Part shown: positions 10,460 through 21,754 of the stretch, piece after piece
Layout: each line of letters starts with the position of its first letter
Position numbering within the stretch: the first letter of the stretch is position 1
Source: Dromiciops gliroides
Lineage: Eukaryota; Chordata; Mammalia; Microbiotheria; Microbiotheriidae
Assembly (NCBI RefSeq): GCF_019393635.1
Contig: NC_057862.1
Span: 678,434,314-678,498,313, forward strand
Length of the DNA: 64,000 nucleotides
Direction of reading: 5' to 3'
The notes under the pieces: generated by a model
Told to the model about the DNA's origin: nothing
The model's database searches: none
What the model saw: only the letters and a program-made list of their open reading frames with translations
Program-made: the position numbers and the translations under genes

Positions 10460-10847
10460 ACATATGCTTAACTGTGTACAAGCTTGTATTCCCCCAGGAT
10501 GATGCAGGCATTTAGCGGGCAGAAACAGCTCCCCTTTTATCTGTGGGCCCTCAGCCCGGAGCACAGTGTCCTCTGCATCATAGAGGCTTCAAAAATATTT
10601 ACTGAACTAAAAAGGAAAATTTGTGATGGCCTTTACCCTTCTCACGTGGCATGGTGGGTACCTCAGAGCAGGGGTTAGGCTGGGACAGCAGGGACTGAAG
10701 ATGCTGACAGAGTAAACAGCCAAGAAGAAAGGAAGGGACCGACTTGAAAAAGAATCTCAGAAATTTGTCTTCCATTTTTTGTTGGGAACTGTACTCATGG
10801 AAGTGAGGAGCATACTACTAATAATAATAAAATTTAAAATTGTTATT

Positions 10848-10987
10848 TGGGGGGGGGCAATGAGGGTTAAGTGACTTGCCCAGGGTCACACAGCTAGTAA
10901 GTGTTAAGTGTCTGAGGCCGAATTTGAACTCAGGTCCTCCTGAATCCAGGGCTGGTACTTTATCTACTGTGCCACCTAGCTGCCCCC
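10848..10987 (-). mobile_element. WSINE1-like SINE
   Basis: Full-length antisense copy with 12-bp TSD AAAATTGTTATT at 10836-10847 and 10988-10999. It is inserted in an antisense MIR/L2-derived stretch. Confidence 0.93.
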
Positions 10988-11075
10988 AAAATTGTTATTA
11001 TTAACAACAACAACAACTTACGTAGCACTTTAAGTTTTGCAAAACACTCTGTAAATACAATCTCATTTTATCCTG
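10988..11075 (-). repeat. MIR antisense, right part, split by a SINE
   Basis: GCACTTTAAGTTTTGCAAAA and the following AATCTCATTTTATCCT are the antisense start of a MIR that resumes at about 11330. Confidence 0.65.
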
Positions 11076-11328
11076 AGGCAGCTAGGTGGCATGGTAGCTA
11101 GAGTGCCAGGTCTGGAGTCAGGAAGATGCATCTTCCTGAGTTGAAATCTGGCCTCAGATACTTACTAGCTGTGTGGCCCTGTGTTAGTCACTCTACCCTG
11201 TTTGCCTTAGTTTCCTTATCTGTAAAGTGAGCTGGAGAAGGAAATAACAAACCACTCGAGTCTTTGCCAAGAAAACCCCAAATGAGGTCACGAAGAATCT
11301 GAAATGACCGAACAACAAGAAAATTTTA
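11076..11328 (+). mobile_element. CORE-SINE, long marsupial type
   Basis: Head GGCAGCTAGGTGGCATGG, core, and the tail GCCAAGAAAACCCCAAATG then AATGACCGAACAACAA. The flanking TSD ATTTTATCCT before and after shows insertion into the antisense MIR. Confidence 0.88.
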
Positions 11329-11500
11329 TCCTCAGAACTCTGGGAGGTAAGTGCAATTATTATCCCCATTTTACAGGTGAGGAAACCAAGGCAGAGACAA
11401 GTTAAAAGATTTGCCTAGAATCCTACAGCTAATAAATGTCTGAGGCTAGACATGAACTCAGGACTTTCTGACTCCACAGCCACCATGCCTGCCCTACAAG
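11329..11500 (-). repeat. MIR antisense, remainder
   Basis: Contains TATTATCCCCATTTTACAGG and TGAGGCTAGACATGAACTCA; continues the MIR interrupted by the CORE-SINE. Confidence 0.75.
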
Positions 11501-11599
11501 GTCTTAATGAGTCCAGTGGGGTGGGAGGAAGTTGGCTGAGAGTGGTGAGAAAAACAGGAAGGGAATTGATTCAACTTAACTCAATTTAGTGTATTTACC

Positions 11600-11985
11600 A
11601 AATAGAATCACTACACTCTCCCACTTGGCAGGGGCTCAGAGGCCATCTGGTCCAACCTGCACCTCACCATATCATCCCTAATTAGGGGACATCTAACCTC
11701 TGTTTAATGATTGCCAGTAAGGGATGGCCCACCACTTCTTGGGGCAGCCTCTTCCATCCTAGAAGGGTCTGAGTTATTAGGAAGTTTTGCCAAAATCTGG
11801 CTCTCTGCAACTTCTGCCCACAGTGCCTGGGGCCAAGTAGAGCAAGGCTGGAACAAGTCTTGTCCTTGTTGAATTCATGCTGGCTCTCAGTGATTGCTAT
11901 TTCCCTTTCAAAGTGATCATGAGCCATCCCTTTAATCATTCCTTCTACAATGTTGCCAAAGTCTGGTTCCCTAAACAATAGTTTC
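11600..11985 (+). repeat. CR1/L3 LINE 3' end
   Basis: Shows the CR1/L3 signature phrases GGCCATCTGGTCCAACCTGC, GGGCAGCCTCTTCCATCC and TTAGGAAGTTTTGCCAAAAT in order. Confidence 0.8.
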
Positions 11986-12128
11986 TCCTATCCTCTTCCT
12001 CCTCCTCTTCCTCCCTTTCCTCTTCCTCCTCTTCCTCCTCCTTCTTTTCCCCTTCCTTTTCCTCCTTTCTCTTGCTTTTTCTCCTCTTTCTCCCCCTCCT
12101 CCTTTTCCTCCTGCCTCTCTTCCTTCAC
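11985..12128. repeat. CT-rich tract (CCTCTT)n-like
   Basis: About 140 bp almost free of purines on the plus strand, with an irregular mix of CCT, CTT and TTTC units. Confidence 0.9.
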
Positions 12129-12259
12129 CTCTATTGAAAAGAAAGACAGCATTTACTTCCCTAGAACCCTACAGTGCCTTTCCACCATCTTTTAATGAGC
12201 ATGGACAGTGATCAGAGGTCCCATTGGATATGGAGCTGTGCCCGGGTGTACGACCCTGT

Positions 12260-12400
12260 GCCAGGTCTCGGCAGTGGGAAAAGTGCTGGTTCTGGGGTCA
12301 GAGGACCTAGTTTCAGATCCCAGCTCTGGGACTTCTTGCAAGTCTGGGCCCCATTTTCCTCTGGGCCATATGAGGACCTTGAAGGTCCCTGACATCGATC
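12260..12400 (+). repeat. MIR-like SINE, worn
   Basis: AGTGCTGGTTCTGGGGTCAG through GACCTTGAAGGTCCCTGAC keeps the MIR order. Confidence 0.6.
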
Positions 12401-12434
12401 AGCCTAGGAGCCCGAGATCCTTCCTCTTGTTGCC

Positions 12435-12600
12435 CACACAAGATCATAGACCTTGGAAGCTAGAAGGGACCTCAAAGGCCATCCAGTGCAACCTCTTCAT
12501 TTTACAGAAGAGGAAACTGAGGCCCAGGGAGAATTCCTGAGAGTCACCCAGATAGTAAGCCTCAGAGCTGGGATTTGAACTCCCAATCCGGCCAGCTTTC
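12435..12600 (-). repeat. MIR antisense
   Basis: Contains CTCTTCATTTTACAGAAGAG and GAGAGTCACCCAGATAGTAA, the antisense MIR order. Confidence 0.65.
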
Positions 12601-13005
12601 CCCTGCACCAGACAGTCCCTGCCCTCAGGGAACTCACAGCCTGCTTCAGGAGACAAGAGTCACATGGAAGAAACAAAGAAGAATGTGAGGCACAGGGGAA
12701 TCAAATAGGAAATGCTCCTGGAGTTCAGAAGGGAAGTCTCATCATAGGTTGAAGTCATATGTGCAGGCTTTTTAAAGGGGGGAGGGGAGCAGGACCCCTC
12801 CCTGTGAGCTCCCTGATTCCCATGATGCTGAGGGCTTGGCAGCCCAAGGGGAAAGCAGGTGGGAGAGGTCTGGGTACCTCTCCCCACCTTCGGCCACAGG
12901 GGTCTCTCCATCCCCCCACTCCCACCCCACCTCCTGATGTCCCCCACCCCCGTGGGCTCCCCTAGTCTCCACGCCCGCCACCGACACAATGCTCGGAGCC
13001 CACGC
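12600..13005. other. GC-rich unique sequence
   Basis: C-rich region with CCACCCC runs that sharply borders the AT-rich island at 13010. No exon is recognised, although several frames are open by composition. Confidence 0.5.
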
Positions 13006-13009
13006 TCCA

Positions 13010-13650
13010 AAATCGAAATGCTTTTGAAAATGTTTAACCTAGTTAGACAAATTAGCAAAAATTTGTGCAAAACAATTTAGGTATTTAAAATATTCAATGT
13101 TTTTAAAAAACTGGAAAACTGTTCTTCGCTTTCAGCTGCAAAAACCAACAAAATATAACATCCCAGCAATCTTACCATGAGGTGTAACATAACCCTTCGG
13201 GAAAGCTGTTAAGCAGAGACTGAGGCATCCTGGGAAATAGCGCTTCATTTATTCAAATGCACATATGCCAGGCTTTTACACCATATGTCATTGCGAGCTA
13301 TTTACAGTAATAATTAAATCTTAATCAACGTTTAACCTCTGTAAAATGTTTGAAGAATCCTAATCACCCTTCAGACTGCACTAATGAAGGAGAAATATAT
13401 AAACATAAAAGGGAGATGATGCATAGATATCACGCTGGAAAGAACAGTAATTGCAAAATTGTATTTCTTTTAAATATAATCAGTAAATTATGCAAAGGAA
13501 GCCAAGGAGTATTTTAAGTTAAGACATCTTGGATGTCAGAGGTGTGAGCAGCTAATTTTGTTCTGCTATCCATAACAGATGTAGCGTATTTTCTCTTACT
13601 GCCATTATTAGCAACTTCCCATGGAGGCTTTCACTGAAACACCGAGGCCC
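13010..13650. promoter_or_regulatory. Candidate conserved non-coding element (AT-rich, SINE-free)
   Basis: About 640 bp of complex AT-rich sequence with no repeat signature, bordered by GC-rich DNA on both sides. It has paired CATATG E-boxes (13262 and 13282), homeodomain-type cores (TAATTAAAT near 13311, GCTAATTTT near 13551) and a POU-like ATTATGCAAAG near 13487. No frame looks coding. Enhancer function is inferred from texture and motifs; conservation was not tested. Confidence 0.5.
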
Positions 13651-13659
13651 ACATGATAA

Positions 13660-14270
13660 TCGGAGGGGCTGCTTGGCCCCGGCGTGGGACCAGCTCTGTC
13701 CCGTGTGGCCCCCTCGCCTCGGCTGGCTCCAGGGGGAGAGCTCCGGCTCAGGCTCTCATCTGGCTGTGCACCTCTACCCTGCAGCTGGGAGAGCTAACCA
13801 GATGATTGAGAACGTGCCTCCCTGGTCTTGGGAGGGGGCACGCTCTCACGTGCCCTTACTCTGCAGAGGCCTGCCCCTTTTGCGGTGCCCTTCCTCCCCT
13901 CCCCTTCCCTTTCTGCTGCTTGTGGGGGCCCGGTGGTGGGCGGTGGGAGGCTGGAAGGAAATTGGAGGATTGCTAGCCCAACCCCCTCATTTTGTGGGGG
14001 CAGGGAGGGGAAGTGAGGCCTAGAGAAGTTAAGTAGCTTGTTTAAGGTCACCAACCCCATCTTCTGACTTCAGATCCCACACCCCATTACTCCATGTTAG
14101 GAGCTACTCCAGCAGGCATGTGGGGGGCCAGTGGGGGACAGGAGACATTTGCCATCTGGGAGTGTCATTCTAGGCTTCCTTTCTCATTGTAAAGAGAAGA
14201 GTCTGAAACTCGATCCTCATCCCCGAGCTGTTTCCCGGGCTCTCCCCAGGACTCAGAACCAAAAGGGCCT
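13660..14270. other. GC-rich unique sequence with worn MIR
   Basis: 13660-13960 is unassigned and GC-rich. 13975-14080 has antisense-MIR-like text (GGGGAAGTGAGGCCTAGAG, TTGTTTAAGGTCACCAACC). No exon recognised. Confidence 0.45.
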
Positions 14271-14282
14271 TAGAGATCATCT

Positions 14283-14375
14283 AACCCGGACCTGTCAAAC
14301 CCAAATGGAAGTGGATCCATGCAGGCCGCATGTCACCCTAGAAAACCACCAGGGGCTGCACATTTGACCCCTCTG
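14283..14375 (+). mobile_element. Fragment of the 5752-type hAT MITE
   Basis: CTGTCAAACCCAAATGGAAG and the following GGATCCATGCAGG match the left end of the MITE at 5752; the rest of the element is missing. Confidence 0.6.
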
Positions 14376-14570
14376 AAAATCCAATCACCTTATTTTACAG
14401 AGAAGGAAACTGAGGCCCAGAGAGGGGCCCTCTGTGAGTCAGCTCCCCGAGCCTCCAATAGAGGGCCCTTCCTGTTGTATCACATTACCCCTCTGGGTTG
14501 ATAGCCTAGATTTGAACTCAGTTCTTCTGAGTCCAGATCCATCCTTATTTCCATTACAGGACATTGCCAA
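14375..14570 (-). repeat. MIR antisense
   Basis: Contains TTATTTTACAGAGAAGG, CTGAGGCCCAGAGAGGG and GATTTGAACTCAGTTCTTCT. Confidence 0.65.
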
Positions 14571-14669
14571 CTCCAATCAGGCTTAAGAGGGAAGCTCCCC
14601 CTGAGGAAGGGATCCTGAATGCCGGCTGAAGGGAACAGCAAAATGGTGAAAATGATGGATTTTGTCCTA

Positions 14670-14790
14670 ATAGACCGTAAGCTCTGGGAGGGCAGGGACT
14701 GTGTTCTATTTAGGTATACAGCTTTCCCAGGGCTGAGTGCAGTGCTTAGTACACAGTCAGTGTCTAATAAATGCGCACTGCATTGCATTT
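14670..14790 (+). repeat. L2/MIR-type tail
   Basis: TAAGCTCTGGGAGGGCAGGG then AGTGCTTAGTACACAGTCAG and an AATAAATGCGCACTG end. Confidence 0.75.
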
Positions 14791-14799
14791 GGGACTTTC

Positions 14800-15540
14800 T
14801 TCACCACGGGTTCATCCCTGGTCCATGGCTCCACGCCCCCCCCCCCAGTCCACCAGCATGTAACAGCTGGGTGTGCCTTTCTCCCCCAAGAATATCTACT
14901 TTAATACAAATCGCTGGCAGGGAATGAAACGCTAATGGCAGAATATAAAGCACCAGGGACATCTCTTGTGTCCATCTTCTTCTCACACAACCAATGTCCT
15001 CTAGGGTTCAGGCCCTCATCTCTGTCCCCTGAGGCCTCCCTCCTTGTCTCTCCCCTTTCCAATCCCTGTTCTGCAGAGCTGCTGAAAGCTTCTCCCTAAA
15101 GCCCAGGTCATAGAACCAGGGGATCTCAGAGGTGGGGGACACTCAGAGGCCCTCACAACCCACCTTTTAAGTATTTATTAAGGAGAATAAGAATTTGGTA
15201 AAGAGAGAGAAAGGCCTACATTCATCTATCTATTAAAGGGAGAGCACATTTTCTAGCTCCGCTCTCCACTAGAGTCCCCAGGAAAAAGAGCGCGAGTCAG
15301 ACCGCCCAGCTCTTCCTTCTTCCAACCACTAGCAAACATCATTTCCTGACGCCAAAGAAAAGACATATGTTCTTGCCCTTAAAGACCTTCCTTTCATGGT
15401 GGAACTTTTCTACAGTAAGTCTCTAGCAGGTGGCGTCATTCCAATCATTACAGTCCCCGTTTTGTTTCCTCAAGAAATGGGACCTTTCCTTGATGAAACA
15501 CTACTACTTAGCAAAATGACTGGCACATAGTGAGTATTTA
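14800..15540. other. Unique sequence
   Basis: No repeat family or exon recognised, apart from a worn repeat-like stretch near 15105-15200. Confidence 0.45.
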
Positions 15541-15544
15541 ATAC

Positions 15545-15780
15545 TTGGTGGCTCAGTGGATTGCATACCAGACCTGGGGTCAGGAAGAACTAAATTCAAA
15601 TCTGGCCTCAGACACTTACTCTAGCTATGGGAACCTGGACTTAAATTCTGTCTGCCTCAGTTTCCTCAGCTGAAAAATGGAGGTCATAATAGTACTTTTC
15701 AGGATTGTTGGGAGGATCAAATGAAAAACTATTTGGAAAGCACTTAGGATAGTGCCTGGCATATAGTAGGTTCTTAATCA
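15545..15780 (+). repeat. MIR-like SINE
   Basis: CTCAGTGGATTGCATACCAG start, AGGATTGTTGGGAGGATCAA, and GTGCCTGGCATATAGTAGG tail. Confidence 0.8.
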
Positions 15781-15784
15781 ATTC

Positions 15785-16002
15785 TTAGAATTGGCTTGGT
15801 GGATAGAGCAGTGGGCTTGGAATCAGGAAGATCTGAGTTCAAATCCAACTTCAGACACTCTGTAGCTGTATGACCCTGAGCAAATCACTTAACCTCTATT
15901 TGTCTTAATCCAGTAGAGGAGGAAATGGCAAGTCACTCCAGTATCTTTGCCAAGAAAACCCCATATGGGGTCATGAAGAGTCAGATGCCACTGAACAACA
16001 AT
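15785..16002 (+). mobile_element. CORE-SINE, long marsupial type
   Basis: Head GGTGGATAGAGCAGTGGG, then GCCAAGAAAACCCCATATG and a CACTGAACAACAATAATA end. Confidence 0.82.
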
Positions 16003-16330
16003 AATAAATTCCTGTCCCCTTTCCCTTAATAAATGCTTGTTGACTTTTCCAAATCTGTTTTTGAGAAACATCTTGGCGCACAGTAGGTGCTAAATAAATT
16101 CCTGTCCCCTTAATAAATGCTTATTGACTTGTTCAAATCTGTTTTTAAAAATATCTTGGCACACAGTAGGTGCTAAATAAATTCCTTTCTCTTTCCCCTT
16201 AATAAATGCTTATTGACTTGTTCAAATCTGTTTTTAGAAATATCTTGGCACACAGTAGGTGCTAAATAAATTCCTTTCTCTTTCCCCTTAATAAATGCTT
16301 ATTGACTTGTCCAAATTTACTTTTCAGAAA
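16003..16330. repeat. Tandem repeat of an L2/MIR tail, unit 83-89 bp
   Basis: Four copies at 16003-16090, 16091-16173, 16174-16262 and 16263-~16330. Each holds AATAAATTCCT, CTTAATAAATGCTT, TTGACTTGTTCAAATCTG and, except the last partial copy, CACAGTAGGTGC. Copies 2-4 are closer to each other than to copy 1. Confidence 0.92.
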
Positions 16331-17240
16331 CTTCCATCCATTGCTTCTTATTTTGCCATCTCAAACCAGATAGAAGAATACTAATCCTTCTACATGACAA
16401 CCTTTGAAATATTTGAAAGTAGAAATCCTGCCTCCCCTAAGCGTCTTTTCTCCATGTCCACCTCATTCTGGTTGCCCTCCTCTGGATGTGCTCCAGTCTG
16501 TCCTCATCTTGCCCATAATTGAACACGATACTCCAAATGGGGTCTGACTAACACAGAGTCCGGAAGGATTACTGTCTCTTTCGTAGCAGCTCTGCTTTGC
16601 TTAATGCAGCCCAAAGATGATACCAGCTCTTTTGGCTGCCCCATCACACTGACCTGTAATGAGCTTGTGGTTCACTAAAACCCCTGATCTTTTTCAGACA
16701 TAAAGTACTGCCTGACCACATCTTCTCCTTCTTATATTTGTGAAACAGAATCTTTGATTCCAAGTATGACTTTAGATTTTTCCCCATTGTTACTTTATTA
16801 GATGTGTAAATTTAGAGAATCCATCCAAATATTCACACGGACTATTTGTGCCCGACCTATGGTAGAGCATTCTGAGCTTGTATTGGTCTGACCAGCCACA
16901 GACGGACACACTGTAACTTGACTCTAACACAGCGATGTCATTTTGGACCTCTTTGAGAACAAAGGACAACAATCAACCAATCTTATTAGATTCAGCCCAA
17001 TTTTTTGGCTTGTCAAGGTCTTTCTGGATACTGACTGTCACTGTCCCAGTTTTGGGACATTTGAAAATCTAAAGGAGCTCAATCTTTGCCTTCATTCAAG
17101 TCATTGCTAAAAATGTTAAGTATTCCTGGGAAACCCACAGAAGTCTGGGGCACCTCACCCAATGGAAACCTCCTTCCAAGGTGAAATTGAATCCTCTTTT
17201 ATCAAGACACTCCCAGGACTAAAAAACGTATTGGTGCATT
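16330..17240 (+). repeat. CR1/L3 LINE 3' region
   Basis: Long match in order to the L3 pattern: GGTTGCCCTCCTCTGGATG, AATGCAGCCCAAAGATGATA, TTTTGGCTGCCCCATCACAC, ACTAAAACCCCTGATCTTTT, TTAGATTCAGCCCAATTTTT and CATTCAAGTCATTGCTAAAA. Confidence 0.88.
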
Positions 17241-17249
17241 TTCTATTAG

Positions 17250-17350
17250 ATAAAATAAAATCTCCTCAGCCTGGCAGTTAAAGCCCTCCATAATCTGGGG
17301 CCCACCTGCCTTTGTGTCTGTACATCATATTACCCCATACAGACTCTCCA
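17250..17350 (+). repeat. L2 LINE fragment
   Basis: GTTAAAGCCCTCCATAATCT then GGGGCCCACCTGCC is the L2 3' signature. Confidence 0.7.
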
Positions 17351-17354
17351 AAGC

Positions 17355-18055
17355 TAAAACTGTGTTAAGCACTGGGGATGTGAATGTGGTAGGGAAACTT
17401 CTTCTGGAGCTTACACTCTGTTGGGGGAGACAACATAAGCAGGGCTTCCTGGAGCCAGCTCTAACCGGCTCCTGAACTGACTGTTAAATTTTTCAGTATG
17501 AGCATGTATTTACACCTGGGAATTCAGTAAAAGCTACAAATTGGGGCTTGATTCATTGTTTTGTTGATTGTCTAGGCTTAAGAAAGTGATGGAGAAATGT
17601 TAATGGTGCAGATTAAATTTTAAAATGTGTCATGCATACATTTTTTCCCTTTGGAGAGTGATTTGTTAAACATTTACCAGCATGCTCCTGATTATAAGTA
17701 AATACAAGACATGTACAAAGCAGATATAGGATAAATTTGGATGGAAGCCAGCTCCTAGCAGCTAGGCTAATGGGAAAGGGGATCAGAAAAGGTCTCCTGT
17801 AGTAGATAGTATTTGAGCTGTCTTAAAGAGATCAGGGACTGCAAAGTCAGGAGGCAGAGAATTCTAGGTGTGGAGTGATAGCCAATGCAATGGTGTGGGG
17901 ATAGGAGATGGAGTGTCCTGTGTGAATAAGATCAATTGCACCAAAATGGCTGAATCGTAGAGTGCATGGAATAGAGTCATATATAGGGAGGCTGGGATGG
18001 AAGAAGGGGTCAGGTCTGAAGAACTCTATATTCCAAACAGGAAATTATATTTTAT
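17355..18055 (+). repeat. Ancient unassigned repeat (family also at 18725, 28690, 46090)
   Basis: GGGGGAGACAACATAAG, then after the hAT interruption ACATGTACAAAGCAGATATA, GGCAGAGAATTCTAGG, GGAGATGGAGTGTCCTGTGT and TCCAAACAGGAAATTATATT, all in the order seen in the other copies. I do not assign a Repbase name. Confidence 0.75.
17440..17690. mobile_element. hAT-like MITE
   Basis: Starts CAGGGCTTCCTGGAGCCAG and ends with the complement of CAGGAGCATGCTGG. Flanked by AACATAAG and ATTATAAG (6/8 match), consistent with a decayed 8-bp TSD. It interrupts the ancient repeat. A second copy lies at about 53480-53890. Confidence 0.55.
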
Positions 18056-18059
18056 ATTA

Positions 18060-18470
18060 GAGGTACCATCATTGAGATCCTTATTAGCTCTGGGACTCTG
18101 GACAAATCATTAGATCTCTCTGTGACTCAGTTTCCTCATCTGTAAATTAAGGGTTGGACTGGATGATCTTGTAAGGACCCTTCTAGTTCTAAATCTGTTC
18201 TTGGTAGCTAGATGTCCAAGTGGAGAGAGCATAGGATCTGGAATGAGGAAAACCTAAGTTCAAATCCACCCTCAATATTTTCTATACTGTGATGCTGGGC
18301 AAATCACTTCACCTTCTGCCTCAATTTCCTCATGTGTATAATGGGGATCATAATGGTATTTATTTCACAGGGTTGTTGTGAGGATGAAATGATATATTTG
18401 TAAAGGTCTTTGTGAACCTTAAAATGCTATATAAATGCAAGCTATTATTATTATTAATTATTATATCTTT
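18060..18470 (+). repeat. Two MIR-like SINEs in tandem
   Basis: The first ends at about 18200 with GGACCCTTCTAGTTCTAAAT. The second starts at about 18215 and ends with GCTATATAAATGCAAGCTAT and (TTA)n. Confidence 0.75.
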
Positions 18471-18724
18471 GATCTTCTGAACTTCCATCCCAAACTCAAT
18501 TTTCTTGCCTTCATGCATTCACATGAGTTAAGTGTCTCATCTTCATCTTCATCTTCATCTCTGCCTCCTCAAAGTCCTATTTTCCTTCTAGGACCAGCTC
18601 GGGTTCATTCTTCTTCATGAAGCCTTCCCTGATTTCTAGCTGTGAATACGTTGAATCTAATTCAATCTTAGACTACATGATGAACAGCATAGATTCTAGG
18701 AATAAGGAGTCATCCTCTGCCCTG

Positions 18725-19865
18725 GTCAGTCAGTCAGTCTATAAGCATTTATTAAGTGCCTACTATGTGCCAAGAACTGAGTTAAGTGCTGGGGATACAA
18801 TGAAAGGCAAAAGACAATCCCTGTTCTCAAGGAGCTCACAGTCTAATGGGGGAGACAACATACAAACAACTATATGCAAACAAGTGACTTAAAAGATAAA
18901 TAGGAAATAATTAACAAAAGGAAGGCACTAGAATTAAGAGCAGTTGGGATAAGCTTCCTACAGAAGGTAGGGTTTTAGCTGGGACTTGAAAGAAGCCAGG
19001 AGGGTAGGAAGTGGAGATGAGGAACAAAAGCATTCCAGGTCTGGGGGATGGCCAGAGAAAATTCCTAGAGCAGAGAGATGGAGTGTCTTGTGTGAGGAAC
19101 AACCAGGAGGTCAGTGTCACTGGATCAAAGAAAATGTACTGGGGAGTAGGGAGTAACAAGATTGGAAAGGTGGGAGGGGGCTGGGTTAGGAAGGGCTCTG
19201 AATGCTAAACAGCATTTTGTATTTGCTCCTGGAGGAAATAGGGAGCCACTGGAGTTTTACTGAATGGGGTGGGGGTGATGACATGGTTGGAGCTGTAATT
19301 TAGGAAAATCACTTCAGTGGCTGAGTGGAGAATTGATTGGAGTGGGGAGAGACTAGAGGCAGACAGACCCTCACCAGAAGCTAGTGCAACAGTACAGGTG
19401 TGAGTTGATGAGGATCTGCACCTGGGTGAGGACAGAAGAGAGAAGGGGCATATTGGAGACTGACGAGGTGAAATTGACAAGAGATGCTGCAGGGGCAGCT
19501 AGGTGGTGCAGTGGATAGAGCATCGGCCCTGGATTCAGGAGCACCTGTGTTCAAATCCGGCCTCAGACACTTAACCCTTACTAACTGTGTGACCCTAGGC
19601 AAGTCACTTAACCCAATTGCCTCACTAAAAATAAAAAAAGAGATGCTGCAGAGTGAAATCTACAAGTGAAATCTACAAGAGCTGAAATGGACAGGCCTTA
19701 GCAACAGCTTGGATATGGGGGTGGGGGTGGTGGTGAGAGATATCCAGGATGATTCCTAGGTTTGAAACTGAGGGACTGGGAAGATGGTAGTGTCCTTTAC
19801 AATAATGGCAAAGTTGGAGTTCTGTGCTTGGTCCTCAGTGCCATGGCTTAAGAAGGGGAACTGGG
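18725..19865 (+). repeat. Ancient unassigned repeat, long copy
   Basis: Starts AGCATTTATTAAGTGCCTAC, continues AAGGAGCTCACAGTCTAATG, ATTCCAGGTCTGGGGGATGG, GTCAGTGTCACTGGATCAAA and GAGCCACTGGAGTTTTACTG. Related wording occurs in an old human repeat, so the family probably predates the marsupial/eutherian split. Interrupted by a SINE at 19492. Confidence 0.8.
19492..19638 (+). mobile_element. WSINE1-like SINE
   Basis: Full-length sense copy with 12-bp TSD AGAGATGCTGCA at 19480-19491 and 19639-19650, inside the ancient repeat. Confidence 0.94.
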
Positions 19866-20009
19866 GCAGCTAGGTGGCACAGTGGATAGAGCATCGGTCC
19901 TGGAGTCAGGAGTACCTGAGTTCAGATCTGGTCTCAGGCACTTGACATTTACTAGCTGTGTGACCCTGGGCAAGTCACTTAACCCTGATTGCCTCACAAA
20001 AAAAAATAA
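19864..20009 (+). mobile_element. WSINE1-like SINE
   Basis: Sense copy from GGGGCAGCTAGGTGGCACAG to an A-rich tail. No clean TSD seen. Confidence 0.9.
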
Positions 20010-21330
20010 GCTGGGGAACCAGGAGCAGGGGGATCAGGAAACCAAAGTGCCTTGGATCCTTATGAAGTGCCTAATGATGACTGGTGGAAGGAATAGGGTG
20101 GAGGGGAAGGGTATTGAGTGTGGAGAGGAGAAGCCTTGGGGGGATATGACAAATGTCTTTGGGTATGTGAATGGATTGTGGAAGAGGGATCAGACTTAGT
20201 CTATTGGGCTGAACTGGGAACAATGAGTACAAATTGCAAAGAGACAGATTCAGCTTGATAAAAGGAAAAATGTCCTTGCTCTGACAGCTGCCCCCAAAGG
20301 GCAAGTTGCACCTCATTGTGGGTCTTTAAGAAAAAGCTGAATGGTATGTGTGCATTGTGGGGGCAGGGGCATTTTTCAGGTGTGGGTTGACCCTTTGAAA
20401 TGCTGGAGTTCTGTGAATGTAGGCTCTTCAAGGGCACAGACTGTGACATTTCTCTCTCTGTATCCCCACTGGCACACAGTAGGCACTTCATAAAAGGCCA
20501 GTGCTACTTGATTCATGTTAATAGTCAGTCTGTCTGTCTCCTCTCATGAAAACTGGCATTTGATACTGGGTGGTAGGTGGGGAAGGAGATGGGAGAAGAG
20601 AGAGGAGATCACATCATGGCCGCCTCATTTAAGGAACCCATTGGCCTTATGATGGATACATGATACCTACCTTCTGGGGCCCTCTTACCTCTGAGAGCAT
20701 GACTTGGCCTATACCCCTGCCATCTTGTCTTCTTGCTCTCAGGAGCCCTGGAATGCCAATGGACTGGGGCAATGGGGAGTAGCCAATTCCCTCTCTCTGA
20801 GATCCTTTTGACCCTTGTCCCAAGGAAGGGGGGAGTAGAAATGGCCCAATCCCTGGACTTTGTGGTCTCAGCTTGGGAAACAGGGGAAGAGGAGCCTGGA
20901 AACTCTTCTATCGTAACCATTTCTTTGGAAACTGCTTTCAGAGAGGCCCACCCCCCACCTTATGAGCCTTAATTTTCCCATCTTTATAATGGGGGTGGGG
21001 ACAAGTTGTACTTAAGAACAGTAAGGGAAACCCTTTCCAGGACCCTCCCCACAAGAGCCCTTAAGTACTGAGTGGAGTGGGCCTGAGAAGAATAGACTCA
21101 GTCTAGGAGCCCTCTGAGGCCTGGACAGTGAAGCCAAGAAGTTATTCCATGAATCCCAGCCTCTGTCCATTCCTCCTCCAAACACAGGCTGCCTGCTGAT
21201 TGGCCTTGCTTTATCCAGTCACTCAAAGGTAGGGGGGACCATGTTTATTGACTAGCTAGCACTGCCCAGGCCTGGGCTAGCCTAAACATATGGGAAGACA
21301 AGAGAGGAGCATAGGATGAAAGAATAGAAG
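20010..21330. other. Mostly unique intron sequence
   Basis: Includes an L2/MIR-type tail near 20420-20500 (GGCACACAGTAGGCACTTCA). The rest is unassigned and no exon is recognised. Confidence 0.45.
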
Positions 21331-21440
21331 GGTCCTTAGAACTCATCTCGTCCAAGTTCCACCCTTCCCATTTTGCAGATGAGAAAACAGAGGCCTAGAG
21401 AGGTAGCATCACTAGCCCAAGGTCACACAGGTGGGACCCT
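21330..21440 (-). repeat. MIR antisense
   Basis: CATTTTGCAGATGAGAAAAC and CTAGCCCAAGGTCACACAGG. Confidence 0.7.
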
Positions 21441-21589
21441 CCTCTAACTATGACCCTGGCACTTGTAACCCCCCCACTCCTTACAAACACAAACACATGG
21501 GCCGACGAGTAAATGGATCAATTGGCCCTGGGGCTAGTTCCTTGACTGTTCCTGTTTGTTTCTGGGATCCATTAAAAATAACACCAACA

Positions 21590-21735
21590 GGGCAGCTAGG
21601 TGGCACAGTTCATAAAGCACTGGTCCTGGATTCAGGAAGACCTGAGTTCAAATCCGACCTCAGACATTTGACACTTACTAGCTGTGTGACCCTGAGCAAG
21701 TCACTTAACCCCCATTGCCCTGCAAAAACCAAACC
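21590..21735 (+). mobile_element. WSINE1-like SINE (first of a pair)
   Basis: Sense copy with an unusual tail of repeated AAACC units. Preceded by AACACCAACA at 21580-21589. Confidence 0.9.
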
Positions 21736-21754
21736 AAACCAAACCAAAACCAAA

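Noticed and set aside
12660..13080. 136-codon minus-strand frame and companions
   Set aside because: It spans the junction of GC-rich DNA and the AT-rich island with no splice sites or recognisable protein feature.
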